64,000 nucleotides of DNA from Rana temporaria (Eukaryota; Chordata; Amphibia; Anura; Ranidae): NCBI RefSeq assembly GCF_905171775.1, contig NC_053497.1, positions 35,980,264 to 36,044,263 on the forward strand. Reading direction: 5' to 3'. This document shows, one piece after another, positions 54,579 through 63,580 of this stretch; position 1 is the stretch's first letter, and each line of letters opens with the position of its first letter. Both the position numbers and the translations under genes were made by a program. The notes under the pieces were generated by a model. That model worked only from the letters and a program-made list of their open reading frames with translations. It was not told where the DNA came from and did not search any database.

Positions 54579-55798
54579 ATAATGTGAAACCTACCTTAAA
54601 ACAAAGCTGTTCCATAGCCACAATGTCAGTGCTGCAGGGGCTCCCATCTTCATCCATCTTGCTTCCGGGTTCGCGGGCTCAGGCTCTGTGACTGGCCGGA
54701 GACACGATGATGTCACTCCCGCACGATTCGTGACGGAGCCGCCGTTTACAGCACAGGGCTCTGAAGGAACAGCACGGGTCGCTGTGATGTTACATGCTCC
54801 AGTGATGTCAATGGCTGCATGTACAGTAAATACAGTGAAACCCTGGATTGCGAATAACGCGGTTAACGAGTGTTTCGCAATACGAGCATTTTTTGTTAAA
54901 TCCTGACTCGGTTCGCGAGTGTTGTCTCGCATAACAAGCAGGATTCAAGCCACAGCGGTGTGCAGTACCGCATTTGGCCAGAGGTGCAGGGGCACTGAAG
55001 CCAAGCGGAGCTGATCGAAGCCGTTCGGAAATACTCCGTTCCTGAGCCTTTCTGAGGGTTTCCGAGTTCAGCCGAGCTGTCCCGAGTATTTCTGAAGCTC
55101 TCTGGATATTTGTGTATTTTTGTGTAATAAAGTGTTCACTGAGTGCAATGTAGCTCCGTTCCCTTGTCTATCGTATAGTTCACAATAATTGAATTTTGAA
55201 ACTTTGCACCTCCACTGTGCAGCTAATTTTGCATAGAGTGTCCCCGAACCTGGTCTTCTGGCGTCCCGCGGCGGCTGCCTCGGCTCCTCCGCGCGAGAAC
55301 TAACCCCCTTCATGGGAGCTCTCTCCCATGGGGGTTAGTTCTTACGGCCGTGCTCCTGTGATGCAGCCGGCAGGTATAGCCGCTCACTGTATAACTTGGC
55401 CCTGCCCCCGGCGCGCCGCATCATTGGATGTCATTGACAGCAGTGTGAGCCAATGGCTGTGCTGCTATCAATCCATCCACTCTAGCCAATCAACGGCCAG
55501 CCTGAGCGGAGAAGAGGACGTCAGGGGTGAGCGCAGCAGGTGAACGGGCTCAGGTAAGTAAAACGGGGGGGCTGGGGGGCCGTAACTGTCAGATGTTTTT
55601 TCAAATTAATGCATAGGATGCATCAAGGTGAAAAAACATTTACCTTTACAACCCCTTTAAGTGTGGAGAAGTAAGTATGGTCTTAAAACCCGAGGTTCCA
55701 TTTCAAATCTGGAGACCTTTCTATCTGTCTGAGGTTTATAGACCTGTAGAGGGTTTGACCCATAATGGGTTCTATAAAGTACACAATATTCCTCTGCA
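54579..55798. other. GC-rich unique DNA with transposon ends
   Basis: At 54830 onward, ACAGTGAAACCCTGGATTGC followed by GTTAACGAGTGTTTCGCAAT resembles the terminus of pogo/Tigger-type mariners, with no partner end found. CATGGGAGCTCTCTCCCATG at 55312-55331 is a perfect 20-bp palindrome. At 55643-55660, CCTTTACAACCCCTTTAA is an end of the TTAA MITE family. No coding exon was supported. Confidence 0.45.
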
Positions 55799-56439
55799 TT
55801 AACTACTTGCCGACCAGCCGCCGTCGTTTTACGGCGGCAGGTCGGCTCCCCTGCGCGAGAGCCCGTAGCTCTACGTCGGCTCTCGTGCAGGCCACTAGGG
55901 GCGGGCGCGATCGCGGCTGGGCACACGCGATCGCTCGTTACAGAGCGGGGACCGGGAGCTGTGTGTGTAAACACACAGCTCCCGGTCCTGTAAGGGGGGG
56001 GAAATGCTGATCTTCTGTTCATACAATGTATGAACAGAAGATCAGTGATTTCCCCTAGTGAGGCCACCTCCCCTACAGTTAGAACACACCCAGGGACATA
56101 CTTAACCCCTTCCCCGCCCCCTAGTGTTAACCCCTTCACTGCCAGTGGCATTTTTATAGTAATCCCATGCATTTTTATAGCACTGATCGCTATAAAAATG
56201 CCAATGGTCCCAAAAATGTGTCAAAAGTGTCCGAAGTGTCCGCCAGTACCGAAAAAAAATCGCTGATCGCCGCCATTACTAGTAAAAAAATATTTTTTAT
56301 AAAAATGTCGTAAAAATACCCCCTATTTTGTAAACGCTATAACTTTTGCGCAAACCAATCAATAAACGTTTATTGCGATTTTTTTGACGAAAAATATGTA
56401 GAAGAATACGTATCGGCCTAAACTGAGGACATTTTTTTT

Positions 56440-56471
<32 letters not shown>

Positions 56472-56980
56472 TGGGGGGGGGGATATTTATTACAGCAAAA
56501 AGTAAAAAATAGAATTTTTTTTCAAAATTGACACTCTATTTTTGTTTATAGCGCAAAAACTAAAAAAACACAGAGGTGATCAAATACCACCAAAAGAAAG
56601 CCCTATTTGTGTGGAACAAAGGACGCCAATTTTGTTTGGGACGCACGTCGCACGACCTCGCAATTGTCAGTTAAAGTGGAAGTAAAACCTCCTATTGTTT
56701 TCAGCCAATGAATCTGCCATCTTGGCCTCCGTTTAATCTGCAACTGCCACGATGCTGCACATGTGATCAGTTATGAAAGCAGCCATTGGATGGTTTGACA
56801 GTTTGGTTGAGAGCACAAGCAAATGTGACATCAAGCATTTCCGGCATGCTGGGAATGTTAACTGTTTTTGTAAACTATCAAATAGATGGGTTTACTTCCG
56901 CTTTAAAGCGACGCAGTGCCGAATCGCAAAAAGTGCTCTGGTCTTTGGGCAGCAATATGGTCCGTGGGTTAAGTGGTTAA
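55799..56980 (+). mobile_element. Ranid-type element, TTAACTACTTGCCGACC end
   Basis: The left end TTAACTACTTGCCGACCAGC and right end GTGGGTTAAGTGGTTAA form short inverted termini. The interior has CGTCGTTTTACGGCGGCAGG, CTGATCTTCTGTTCATAC with its inverted copy, and CGCTATAACTTTTGCGCAAA. I recall this as a frequent ranid repeat. No frame; a TTAA MITE is nested. Confidence 0.65.
56671..56906. mobile_element. TTAA-target MITE, nested
   Basis: TTAAAGTGGAAGTAAA and TTTACTTCCGCTTTAA inverted ends, TTAA at 56671-56674 and 56903-56906. Only 236 bp, the shortest of the four. CATCTTGG and CCAATG phrases inside; no frame. Confidence 0.85.
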
Positions 56981-57275
56981 AGATGCTAGCTTTATTAGAT
57001 TATCCTAGAACAATTTATATACAGAATTATGTTAGAGTCTTAACTTCATCGGTTTGTCCACATCATTCACAGTACCTGTATGTGGTTTCCTATCTGTAGC
57101 CACTTCAAAGTGTACAAACCACATGCTTACTGTATACAATGCATCATGTGCCTTAAGCTAGCTATACAGTGTAAATGGAGGAATCTCCTCTGCTGGTCTA
57201 TTGTATTCTGACAGCCAGCGCCCGTTGCTGTCAGAATACCCATACAGTGACTGCATTTATTTGGACGCAGTCACT
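56981..57275. other. Unique sequence
   Basis: No gene recognised; TCTGACAGCCAGCGCCCGTTGCTGTCAGA near 57207 is a small hairpin. Confidence 0.35.
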
Positions 57276-57973
57276 GGGGTAGATTCAGAAACGAATTACG
57301 CCGGCGTATCCATAGATACGCCGCGTAATTTCTAAGCTGCGCCGGCGTATATCTACTTTCTGTATTCAGAAAGCTAGATACGGCGACATTAGACTAAGAT
57401 ACGACTGGCATAAATCTCTTACGCCGTCGTATCTTAGGGTGCATTCTGCCGCTGGCCGCTAGGGGCGCTTCCGTTGTTGTCGGCATAGAATATGCTAATT
57501 ACCTAGATACGCCGATTCACAAACGTACGTGCGCCCGGCGGTAGTTTTTTACGTCGTTTGCGTAAAGGCTTTTTCTGAGTAAGGTTGCTCCTGCTATTAG
57601 GAGGCGCAGCCAATGTTAAGTATGGACGTCGTTCCCGCCTTGAAATTTGAATTATTTACGTTGTTTGCGTAAGTCGTTCACGTCGAAACCAATACGTCGT
57701 TGCGCCGTACTTGGAAGCAATGCACACTGGGATATGTACACGGACGGCGCATACAAAACGTCAATCACATCAGGTCATCATACATTTACACGCCCCCCCT
57801 TCCACATTTGAATTACGCGCGCTTACGCCGGCCCCATTTACGATACGCCGCCACAACTTACGGAGCAAGTGCTTTGTGAATACAGCATTTGCTCCTGTAA
57901 GTTATGGCGGCGTAGCGTAAATACGATACGCTGCGCCGCCGTATCATTGCGCGCCCCTACCTGAATCTACCCC
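57276..57973. mobile_element. Family B MITE, copy 7
   Basis: GGGGTAGATTCA and TGAATCTACCCC are perfect 12-bp inverted ends, flanked by ACT and TCT. CTCF-like sequence at 57456-57469 lacks one base of the spacer (CCGCTAGGGGCGCT). Confidence 0.88.
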
Positions 57974-58986
57974 TCTGTCTGGCCAGTCATTTTCCAAATG
58001 GCTCCTTTGACAAAAGTTGATTAAAAAATCAGCTCTTGTCCAGCCGGTGGTGCTGACAGGGCCACACACAGCTCAAATTGCTGAACTGACTGAAATTCAA
58101 GTCATCTATGGCAGCCTCACCTATTTTGTAGTGATATTTGTACATTGTACATTTTAGTGAGAATTTTTTTGTGAGGTAAAATAATACATATAACCTTAAT
58201 AGCTCATTCAATTTTTTAGAATCTTATCACCTCAGAATAGAAAAATCACAATGGCAGCATTTGCTCATCCTGTCAAAAGGTTCCAAATGACTTTATTAAA
58301 CGTGTTAGTGCCTATGGCATCATTATCTCACAGTACAGCTGAGTAACCTATATCAGATTTTATACAACATAACATTTATATAATAGGATGTGGGTTTGTT
58401 ATCGTTCGTTAGCGGAGCGCAACATAACATACTGAGGTCACCTCTATACATGTCATTGGGCGTGCCGCCTCCCTTCCAGCTGGTTTCAGAGTTCTGTATT
58501 ACGCTTCTCCACCCAGGTTACACCATGGGGGTCAGATGTGGCGTGCATGCTTTGTGGTTTATTGCTTATTATTGTTTACACAGAATGGCTCACCAAAATC
58601 TGCATGATTCCCATGAAACAGCAATAAATAGAGCAGGGAGCGTGATTGAAAGTAGTGTGGTGAGAAGATCCGACACACAGCGGGCGTGGGGCTGTACCAC
58701 ATCAGCCTTAGAGCCCCCGGGGGTGGTGGTTATGTCACTGCTAAATAATTGAAATGAGATTACAGTAGAGTCTGTGATTACTCAGAGCAGAAAAATAATG
58801 TTCCTGCTGGCAAAGCAATTGTTGCTATAGTTATTGGGGTTGTGTTAAGAAGATGCTGCAGTGTGAGTAGTTTTTTCTGTTCAATATGTTTTATTAGAAA
58901 GACTGCACACAGGTGGTCCATCATGTCTATTGATGATTTATTGGTATACACAGGGCTTTTTTTCAGGGGGAACATGGAGGAACTTA
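57974..58986. other. Longest unique stretch near the right end
   Basis: About 1 kb with balanced composition and no repeats recognised. An open plus-strand stretch (58390-58752, 120 codons) lacks any domain I know and has ordinary non-coding features, so I do not call it a gene. Confidence 0.4.
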
Positions 58987-59888
58987 GGGCCAGATCCACA
59001 AAAGGGTTACGACTGCGTATCTGCTGATACACCGTCGTATCCCTGTTTCTATCTATGCGGCTGATTCATAGAATCAGTTACGCATAGATATCCCTAAGAT
59101 CTGACATGTGTAATTGTTTTACACTGTCGGATCTTATGCCCCGTACACACCATCACTTTATGTAATGAAAAAAAACGACATTTTCTGTGAAGTAAAAAAT
59201 GACGTTTTTGAAACTTCAATTTTCAAAGATGAAGTTGCCTACACACCATCGTTTTTCTCACAATGTTCTAGCAAAGTGAGGTTACGTTCTCACCACTTTT
59301 TCCATTGAAGCTTGCTTCATAAGTAGCTTCTGGGCATGCGCGGATGAAAAAACGTCGTTTAAAACTACGTTTTTTGCTACCCATGGTCAATTTCTGTGAA
59401 GTAAAAAATTATGTTTTGAAAAACGACACATAAAGTTGAAGCATGCTTCAATTTTTTTTGGTCGTTTTTTACAAGACATAAAATGACGTTTTCCCCCACA
59501 CACGGTCAATTAAAGTGACGTTTTTAAAAACGTAGTTTTTTTTCATCACATAAAGTGATGGTGTGTACGGGGCATTAGGATGCAGTACCGCGGCCGCCGC
59601 TGGGGGCATTTCTCGTCGTAAACCAGCGTCGGGTATGCAAATTAGCACTTAAGGAGATCCACAAAGGTTTTTCCCTTTGTGAAGTCGCCGTAAGTGTTAG
59701 TTTGCCGTCGCAAAGATAGGGCTGCTTTTACAAAGTGTAAAGTTAGTACACCATGTAAAAGTATACCCGTCTTTCCCGCGTCGCTGTCAATTTTTTTTAC
59801 ATTTTTTTTTTTTTCGCCGCATCTCTTTTTTACACGTCGCGATTCACAAAACTCGGCGCAACGTAACGTAACGCAAAGCACGTCGGGA
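58987..59888. mobile_element. Family B MITE, copy 8, truncated by DIRS
   Basis: GGGCCAGATCCACAAAAGGG at the left with TTA before it. The interior is split by Harbinger-like copy 6 and then ends abruptly at about 59888, where the DIRS terminal repeat starts. The right end is missing from this window. Confidence 0.75.
59137..59574. mobile_element. Harbinger-like MITE, copy 6 (TTA target)
   Basis: TGCCCCGTACACACCATCAC and GTGATGGTGTGTACGGGGCA are perfect 20-bp inverted ends, with TTA at 59134-59136 and 59575-59577. Nested in family B copy 8. Confidence 0.93.
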
Positions 59889-60243
59889 AAAAAGGGATTT
59901 TTAATACAGCTTACCTGTAAAATCCTTTTCTTGGAGTACATCACGGGACACAGAGCGGCATAATCATTACTATGTGGGTTATATGGAGTACCTTCAGGTG
60001 ATGGACACTGGCAATCTCAAACAGGAAGTGCCCCTCCCTATATAACCCCCTCCCATAGGAGGAGTACCTCAGTTTTGTAGCAAGCAGTATGCCTCCCAAA
60101 AATGGTCCCCAAAAGAGGGGTGGGAGCTCTGTGTCCCGTGATGTACTCCAAGAAAAGGATTTTACAGGTAAGCTGTATTAAAAATCCCTTTTTCTTTCTC
60201 GTACATCACGGGACACAGAGCGGCATAATCATTACTATGTGGG
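59889..60243. repeat. DIRS terminal inverted repeat and internal complementary region
   Basis: 59889-59955 is the exact reverse complement of 60127-60193 (67 bp, TTTTTAATACAGCTTACCTG and onward). In addition, 43 bp from 59936-59978 (GTACATCACGGGACACAGAG onward) recur in direct orientation at 60201-60243. This mixture of inverted and direct copies is the expected template for joining DIRS ends into a circle. Confidence 0.92.
60039..60045 (+). promoter_or_regulatory. TATA-like box in DIRS terminal repeat
   Basis: TATATAA within CCCTCCCTATATAACCCC, reading inward from the element end. If the 5' terminal repeat beyond the window has the same inward sequence, this would be the element promoter there; here it sits at the 3' end in the antisense direction. 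Confidence 0.5.
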
Positions 60244-60467
60244 ATGTCCCAAAGCAATGCTTACAATGAGGGGAGGGAGAACATCTTCCCAAGACAAAAG
60301 GATTTAATTTAGAGATATACTCAAATCATAATAAATCCAACTTAGTTGAGAAAAAATAAATTTTTAAATTTAACTCAAAAGGGAGCCCCCCGGATCCGAG
60401 GGTCTCAAACTGCAGCCTGCAGCACTGCCTGCCCAAAGGCTGTATCAGTATTCCTTCTTACGTCCAA

Positions 60468-63257
60468 CTAATAGAATTTTGTAAACGTGTGGACAGAAGA
60501 CCAGGTTGCCGCCTTGCAAACTTGAGCCATAGAGATCTGGTGGTGTGCTGCCCAGGAGGCGCCCATGGCCCTAGTAGAATGAGCCTTTAATGATAACGGA
60601 GGAGGCAACCCTTTCAAGCCGTAGGCCTGAGTGATTAACTGTTTAATCCATCTCGAGATGGTGGATTTTGCAGCTGCCTGCCCCTTCTTGGGCCCATCCG
60701 GTAAAATGAACAACACATCTGTTTTCCGGATCTTCTCTGTAGCTTTAAGATAGGCCTTCATGGCCCTGACAATATCCAAGGTATGCAGCAACCCTTCCTT
60801 TCTGGAAGTAGGTTTAGGGAAGAAGGATGGTAATACCAAATCCTGGTTTAGATGAAAACTGGATATAACCTTTGGTAGGAAGGAAGGATGAGGGCGGAGA
60901 ACGACCTTGTCCTTATGAAAAATAAGATATGGATCCTTACAGGATAAGGCCGCCAGTTCCGATACTCTTCTCGCGGAAACTATGGCGACCAAAAATACTA
61001 ACTTCCTTGTCAGTAAAACCAAAGAAATTTCAGCCAAGGGCTCAAACGGTTGTTTCTGTAAACTTGACAGAACAAGATTTAAATCCCACGGGCAAAGCGG
61101 GGATTTAACTGGAGGATTAATACGCAAGACCCCTTGAAGGAAGGTCTTAACTAGCGAGTGGGTGGCCAGCGGCCGCTGAAACCACACTGACAAAGCTGAA
61201 ATCTGTCCTTTGATTGTGCTTAATGCCAGTCCTTTATCCACTCCTAGCTGGAGAAAACTTAATACTCTATCGATGGTAAACTTGCGAGAAAGCCATCGCT
61301 TGGACTCACACCAGCCTACATAGGCCTTCCAGACCCTGTAATAAATCACCCTAGAGACCGGTTTCCTGGCTCTGATTAGGGTAGAGATTACTTTCTGAGA
61401 CAGACCTCTACCCCTGAGAATCAGGGATTCAGCCTCCAGGCCGTCAAATTTAGATGCCGTAAGGCAGGGTGGAGGATCGGACCTTGCGATAGCAGGTCTG
61501 GCCGTAGAGGAAGAGTCCAAGGGTCTCCCACTACCATCTTTAGGATTAGCGAGTACCATGCCCTTCTGGGCCATGCTGGAGCTACCAGGATGACTGGTAT
61601 GTGCTCCACCCTGATCCTGCGCAGCAGGCGGGGTAGTAACTGGAGCGGGGGAAATGCATAAAGAAGTTTGAACTGATGCCAAGGGCAAACTAACGCATCG
61701 GTTCCGCAGGCCCTGGGATCCCTTGTGCGGGACATGAACCTGTCTAGCTTCTTGTTCAGTCTCGATGCCATGATATCCACGTCCGGCACTCCCCATTTCT
61801 GGCAGAGTGTCTGAAAGACTTGTGGATGCAGAGACCACTCCCCCGGCAACAGAGTCTGGCGACTTAAGAAGTCCGCCTGTAGGTTGTCCACTCCGGGAAT
61901 GAATATAGCCGATATGCAGGGCACATGGGCTTCTGCCCACAAAAAAATCAAGCTCACTTCTCTCTGAGCGGCTTGACTCTTGGTTCCCCCTTGGTGATTT
62001 ATGTATGCCACCGCCGTGGCATTGTCCGATTGTATTCTCACCGGGAACCCCTGCAATTTGGACGTCCAAGCCTTGAGGGCTAGTCGAGCAGCTCTGAGCT
62101 CCAAGATATTGATGGGCAACTGCTTCTCTGCTGCTGCCCAAGTGCCCTGGTGAGTGCACCCCTCCAACATTGCTCCCCAGCCAAACAGGCTGGCGTCTGT
62201 GGTTACTATTTTCCAGGTCACAGGACTGAAAGTCTTTCCCTTCAGGAGATTCTGAGGGTTTAACCACCAAGATAGACTTTGCCGCACTCTTGGTGAGAGT
62301 GGCAAAGGAATTTCTAAGGCCTGAGGCCTCTTGCTCCATGCTGACAGGATGGCTGCCTGCAGGATGCGAGTGTGGCTCTGAGCGTACGGAACCGCCTCGA
62401 ATGTGGCCACCATCTTGCCTAGTAGTCGCATACATAGGCGAACAGTTGGCCTTTTCTTTCTTAGAACTATTTGTATTAGCTCTTTGATGGCCTTGACCTT
62501 TAATAGGGGTAGGAACACCTTTTGTTGTTCTGTATCCAATCTCATGCCGAGATATTCCAGCTGCCTTGTGGGCAGGAATGCTGACTTGTCTCGATTTAGG
62601 ACCCAGCCGAACCTTTCGAGGTACTGAACTGTGAGGGCCACCGCTCGTTCCAGGCCAGGAGACGAGTGGTCTACAACCAGGAGGTCGTCCAGATAAGCCA
62701 AGACCGTGACTCCTTGGGTCCTTAGATTGGCTAGGATTGGGGCTAGGACCTTCGTGAATACCCGGGGGGCCGTAGCCAACCCGAAAGGGAGCGCCATAAA
62801 TTGGAAATGACGTTGAGCCACCGAGAAGCGTAGAAATACTTGATGTGGCTGAAAAATTGGCACATGAAGGTAAGCATCCTTTATGTCTATGGACGCCATA
62901 AAGTCGTCCTTCTGGAGCACGGCGACAGCTGACCGAATAGTTTCCATCCGGAATGAGCGGACCTTTAGGTACACATTCACTCCCTTTAAGTCCAAAATTG
63001 GCCTGACATCGCCGTTGGGCTTTGGGATGATAAACAGGTTGGAGTAGAACCCCAATCCCTGTTCCCGGACTGGTACTTCTACTATCACCTTTTGGCATAG
63101 CAGATGATTCAATGCCGCTATCAATGCGGCTTTTTTCACAGGGTCGCCTGGTACTCTTGACTCCTGGTAATGAGGAGGAGGGATTTTTAGAAACTCTAGG
63201 CTGTAACCTGCGGCCACAGTAGACCGGACCCATTCGTCGGGGATGTTGGCTTCCCAA
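60468..63257 (-). CDS. DIRS tyrosine recombinase frame (domain at 60468-61440)
   Basis: Tyrosine recombinase that would integrate the circular DNA copy in the nucleus. The frame is 929 codons, but only the last 320 or so look like the enzyme, from about residue 605 (RGRGLSQKVIS). Visible motifs: SARRVSELAAL near residue 759 holding the first catalytic Arg, HSTRAMGASW near 889 for the His-x-x-Arg box, and a terminal TFTKFY whose last residue is the likely nucleophilic Tyr. A TAG follows that Tyr at once (60468-60470); the same frame then stays open for 20 more codons to a TGA at 60405-60407, so the natural C-terminus has probably been lost. The first 600 residues overlap the RT frame in another phase; overlap is known in DIRS, but translation of that part is not shown. 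Confidence 0.85.
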   Translation of the reverse strand: MGSQHPRRMGPVYCGRRLQPRVSKNPSSSLPGVKSTRRPCEKSRIDSGIESSAMPKGDSRSTSPGTGIGVLLQPVYHPKAQRRCQANFGLKGSECVPKGPLIPDGNYSVSCRRAPEGRLYGVHRHKGCLPSCANFSATSSISTLLGGSTSFPIYGAPFRVGYGPPGIHEGPSPNPSQSKDPRSHGLGLSGRPPGCRPLVSWPGTSGGPHSSVPRKVRLGPKSRQVSIPAHKAAGISRHEIGYRTTKGVPTPIKGQGHQRANTNSSKKEKANCSPMYATTRQDGGHIRGGSVRSEPHSHPAGSHPVSMEQEASGLRNSFATLTKSAAKSILVVKPSESPEGKDFQSCDLENSNHRRQPVWLGSNVGGVHSPGHLGSSREAVAHQYLGAQSCSTSPQGLDVQIAGVPGENTIGQCHGGGIHKSPRGNQESSRSERSELDFFVGRSPCALHIGYIHSRSGQPTGGLLKSPDSVAGGVVSASTSLSDTLPEMGSAGRGYHGIETEQEARQVHVPHKGSQGLRNRCVSLPLASVQTSLCISPAPVTTPPAAQDQGGAHTSHPGSSSMAQKGMVLANPKDGSGRPLDSSSTARPAIARSDPPPCLTASKFDGLEAESLILRGRGLSQKVISTLIRARKPVSRVIYYRVWKAYVGWCESKRWLSRKFTIDRVLSFLQLGVDKGLALSTIKGQISALSVWFQRPLATHSLVKTFLQGVLRINPPVKSPLCPWDLNLVLSSLQKQPFEPLAEISLVLLTRKLVFLVAIVSARRVSELAALSCKDPYLIFHKDKVVLRPHPSFLPKVISSFHLNQDLVLPSFFPKPTSRKEGLLHTLDIVRAMKAYLKATEKIRKTDVLFILPDGPKKGQAAAKSTISRWIKQLITQAYGLKGLPPPLSLKAHSTRAMGASWAAHHQISMAQVCKAATWSSVHTFTKFY

Positions 63258-63580
63258 ACCTCTGAAAAGAGGTGAAGCCTTCCCCCCACCCTCATGGGTG
63301 GGGGCGCCTCTTCATAAGGCAGACTTAGGGGCTGGCTTAGCTGGTTTGCGATACCAAGGTTTCTTGCCGCCAGAGGCCTGTCCCTGCGATTTGCTGTTAA
63401 AGTTTGATCGTACAGGAGGCCGTCGGTACTGCCTGGAATTTGAGGGCCCCGAAGCCGGGGAAAGCTGCCTTTTACATGTAGGCCCCCGAAACTTCTTTTT
63501 GACTGGTAAAAGCGTACTCTTACCACTCGAAATAGTCTGAATGTATTTATCCAGATCTTCTCCGAAGAGTCGCCCTCCAT
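61421..63580 (-). CDS. DIRS pol: reverse transcriptase, RNase H, methyltransferase-like
   Basis: Copies element RNA into DNA. The 719-codon frame from the first ATG holds a reverse transcriptase with DIKDAYLHVPI near residue 235, LPFGLATAP near 265 and the catalytic YLDDLLV near 295. RNase H follows: TTDASLFGWG near 460, a Glu in LELRAARLAL near 492, SDNATAVAYINHQGG near 517 and QADFLSR near 567. The end (VDIMASRLNKKLDRFMSRTR, LLYAFPPLQLL, ILVAPAWPRRAW) corresponds to the Dam-methyltransferase-like region described in DIRS elements. All RT and RNase H catalytic residues seen are intact. It overlaps gag by 269 nt, so the true start may be internal or reached by frameshift. Confidence 0.92.
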   Translation of the reverse strand: MEGDSSEKIWINTFRLFRVVRVRFYQSKRSFGGLHVKGSFPRLRGPQIPGSTDGLLYDQTLTANRRDRPLAARNLGIANQLSQPLSLPYEEAPPPMRVGGRLHLFSEVWEANIPDEWVRSTVAAGYSLEFLKIPPPHYQESRVPGDPVKKAALIAALNHLLCQKVIVEVPVREQGLGFYSNLFIIPKPNGDVRPILDLKGVNVYLKVRSFRMETIRSAVAVLQKDDFMASIDIKDAYLHVPIFQPHQVFLRFSVAQRHFQFMALPFGLATAPRVFTKVLAPILANLRTQGVTVLAYLDDLLVVDHSSPGLERAVALTVQYLERFGWVLNRDKSAFLPTRQLEYLGMRLDTEQQKVFLPLLKVKAIKELIQIVLRKKRPTVRLCMRLLGKMVATFEAVPYAQSHTRILQAAILSAWSKRPQALEIPLPLSPRVRQSLSWWLNPQNLLKGKTFSPVTWKIVTTDASLFGWGAMLEGCTHQGTWAAAEKQLPINILELRAARLALKAWTSKLQGFPVRIQSDNATAVAYINHQGGTKSQAAQREVSLIFLWAEAHVPCISAIFIPGVDNLQADFLSRQTLLPGEWSLHPQVFQTLCQKWGVPDVDIMASRLNKKLDRFMSRTRDPRACGTDALVCPWHQFKLLYAFPPLQLLPRLLRRIRVEHIPVILVAPAWPRRAWYSLILKMVVGDPWTLPLRPDLLSQGPILHPALRHLNLTAWRLNP

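Noticed and set aside
58390..58752. 120-codon open frame in unique DNA
   Set aside because: No domain, no splice signals that define an exon and ordinary composition; length is within chance for this size of window.
63298..63540. Plus-strand frames within the DIRS coding region
   Set aside because: Antisense shadows of gag and pol.
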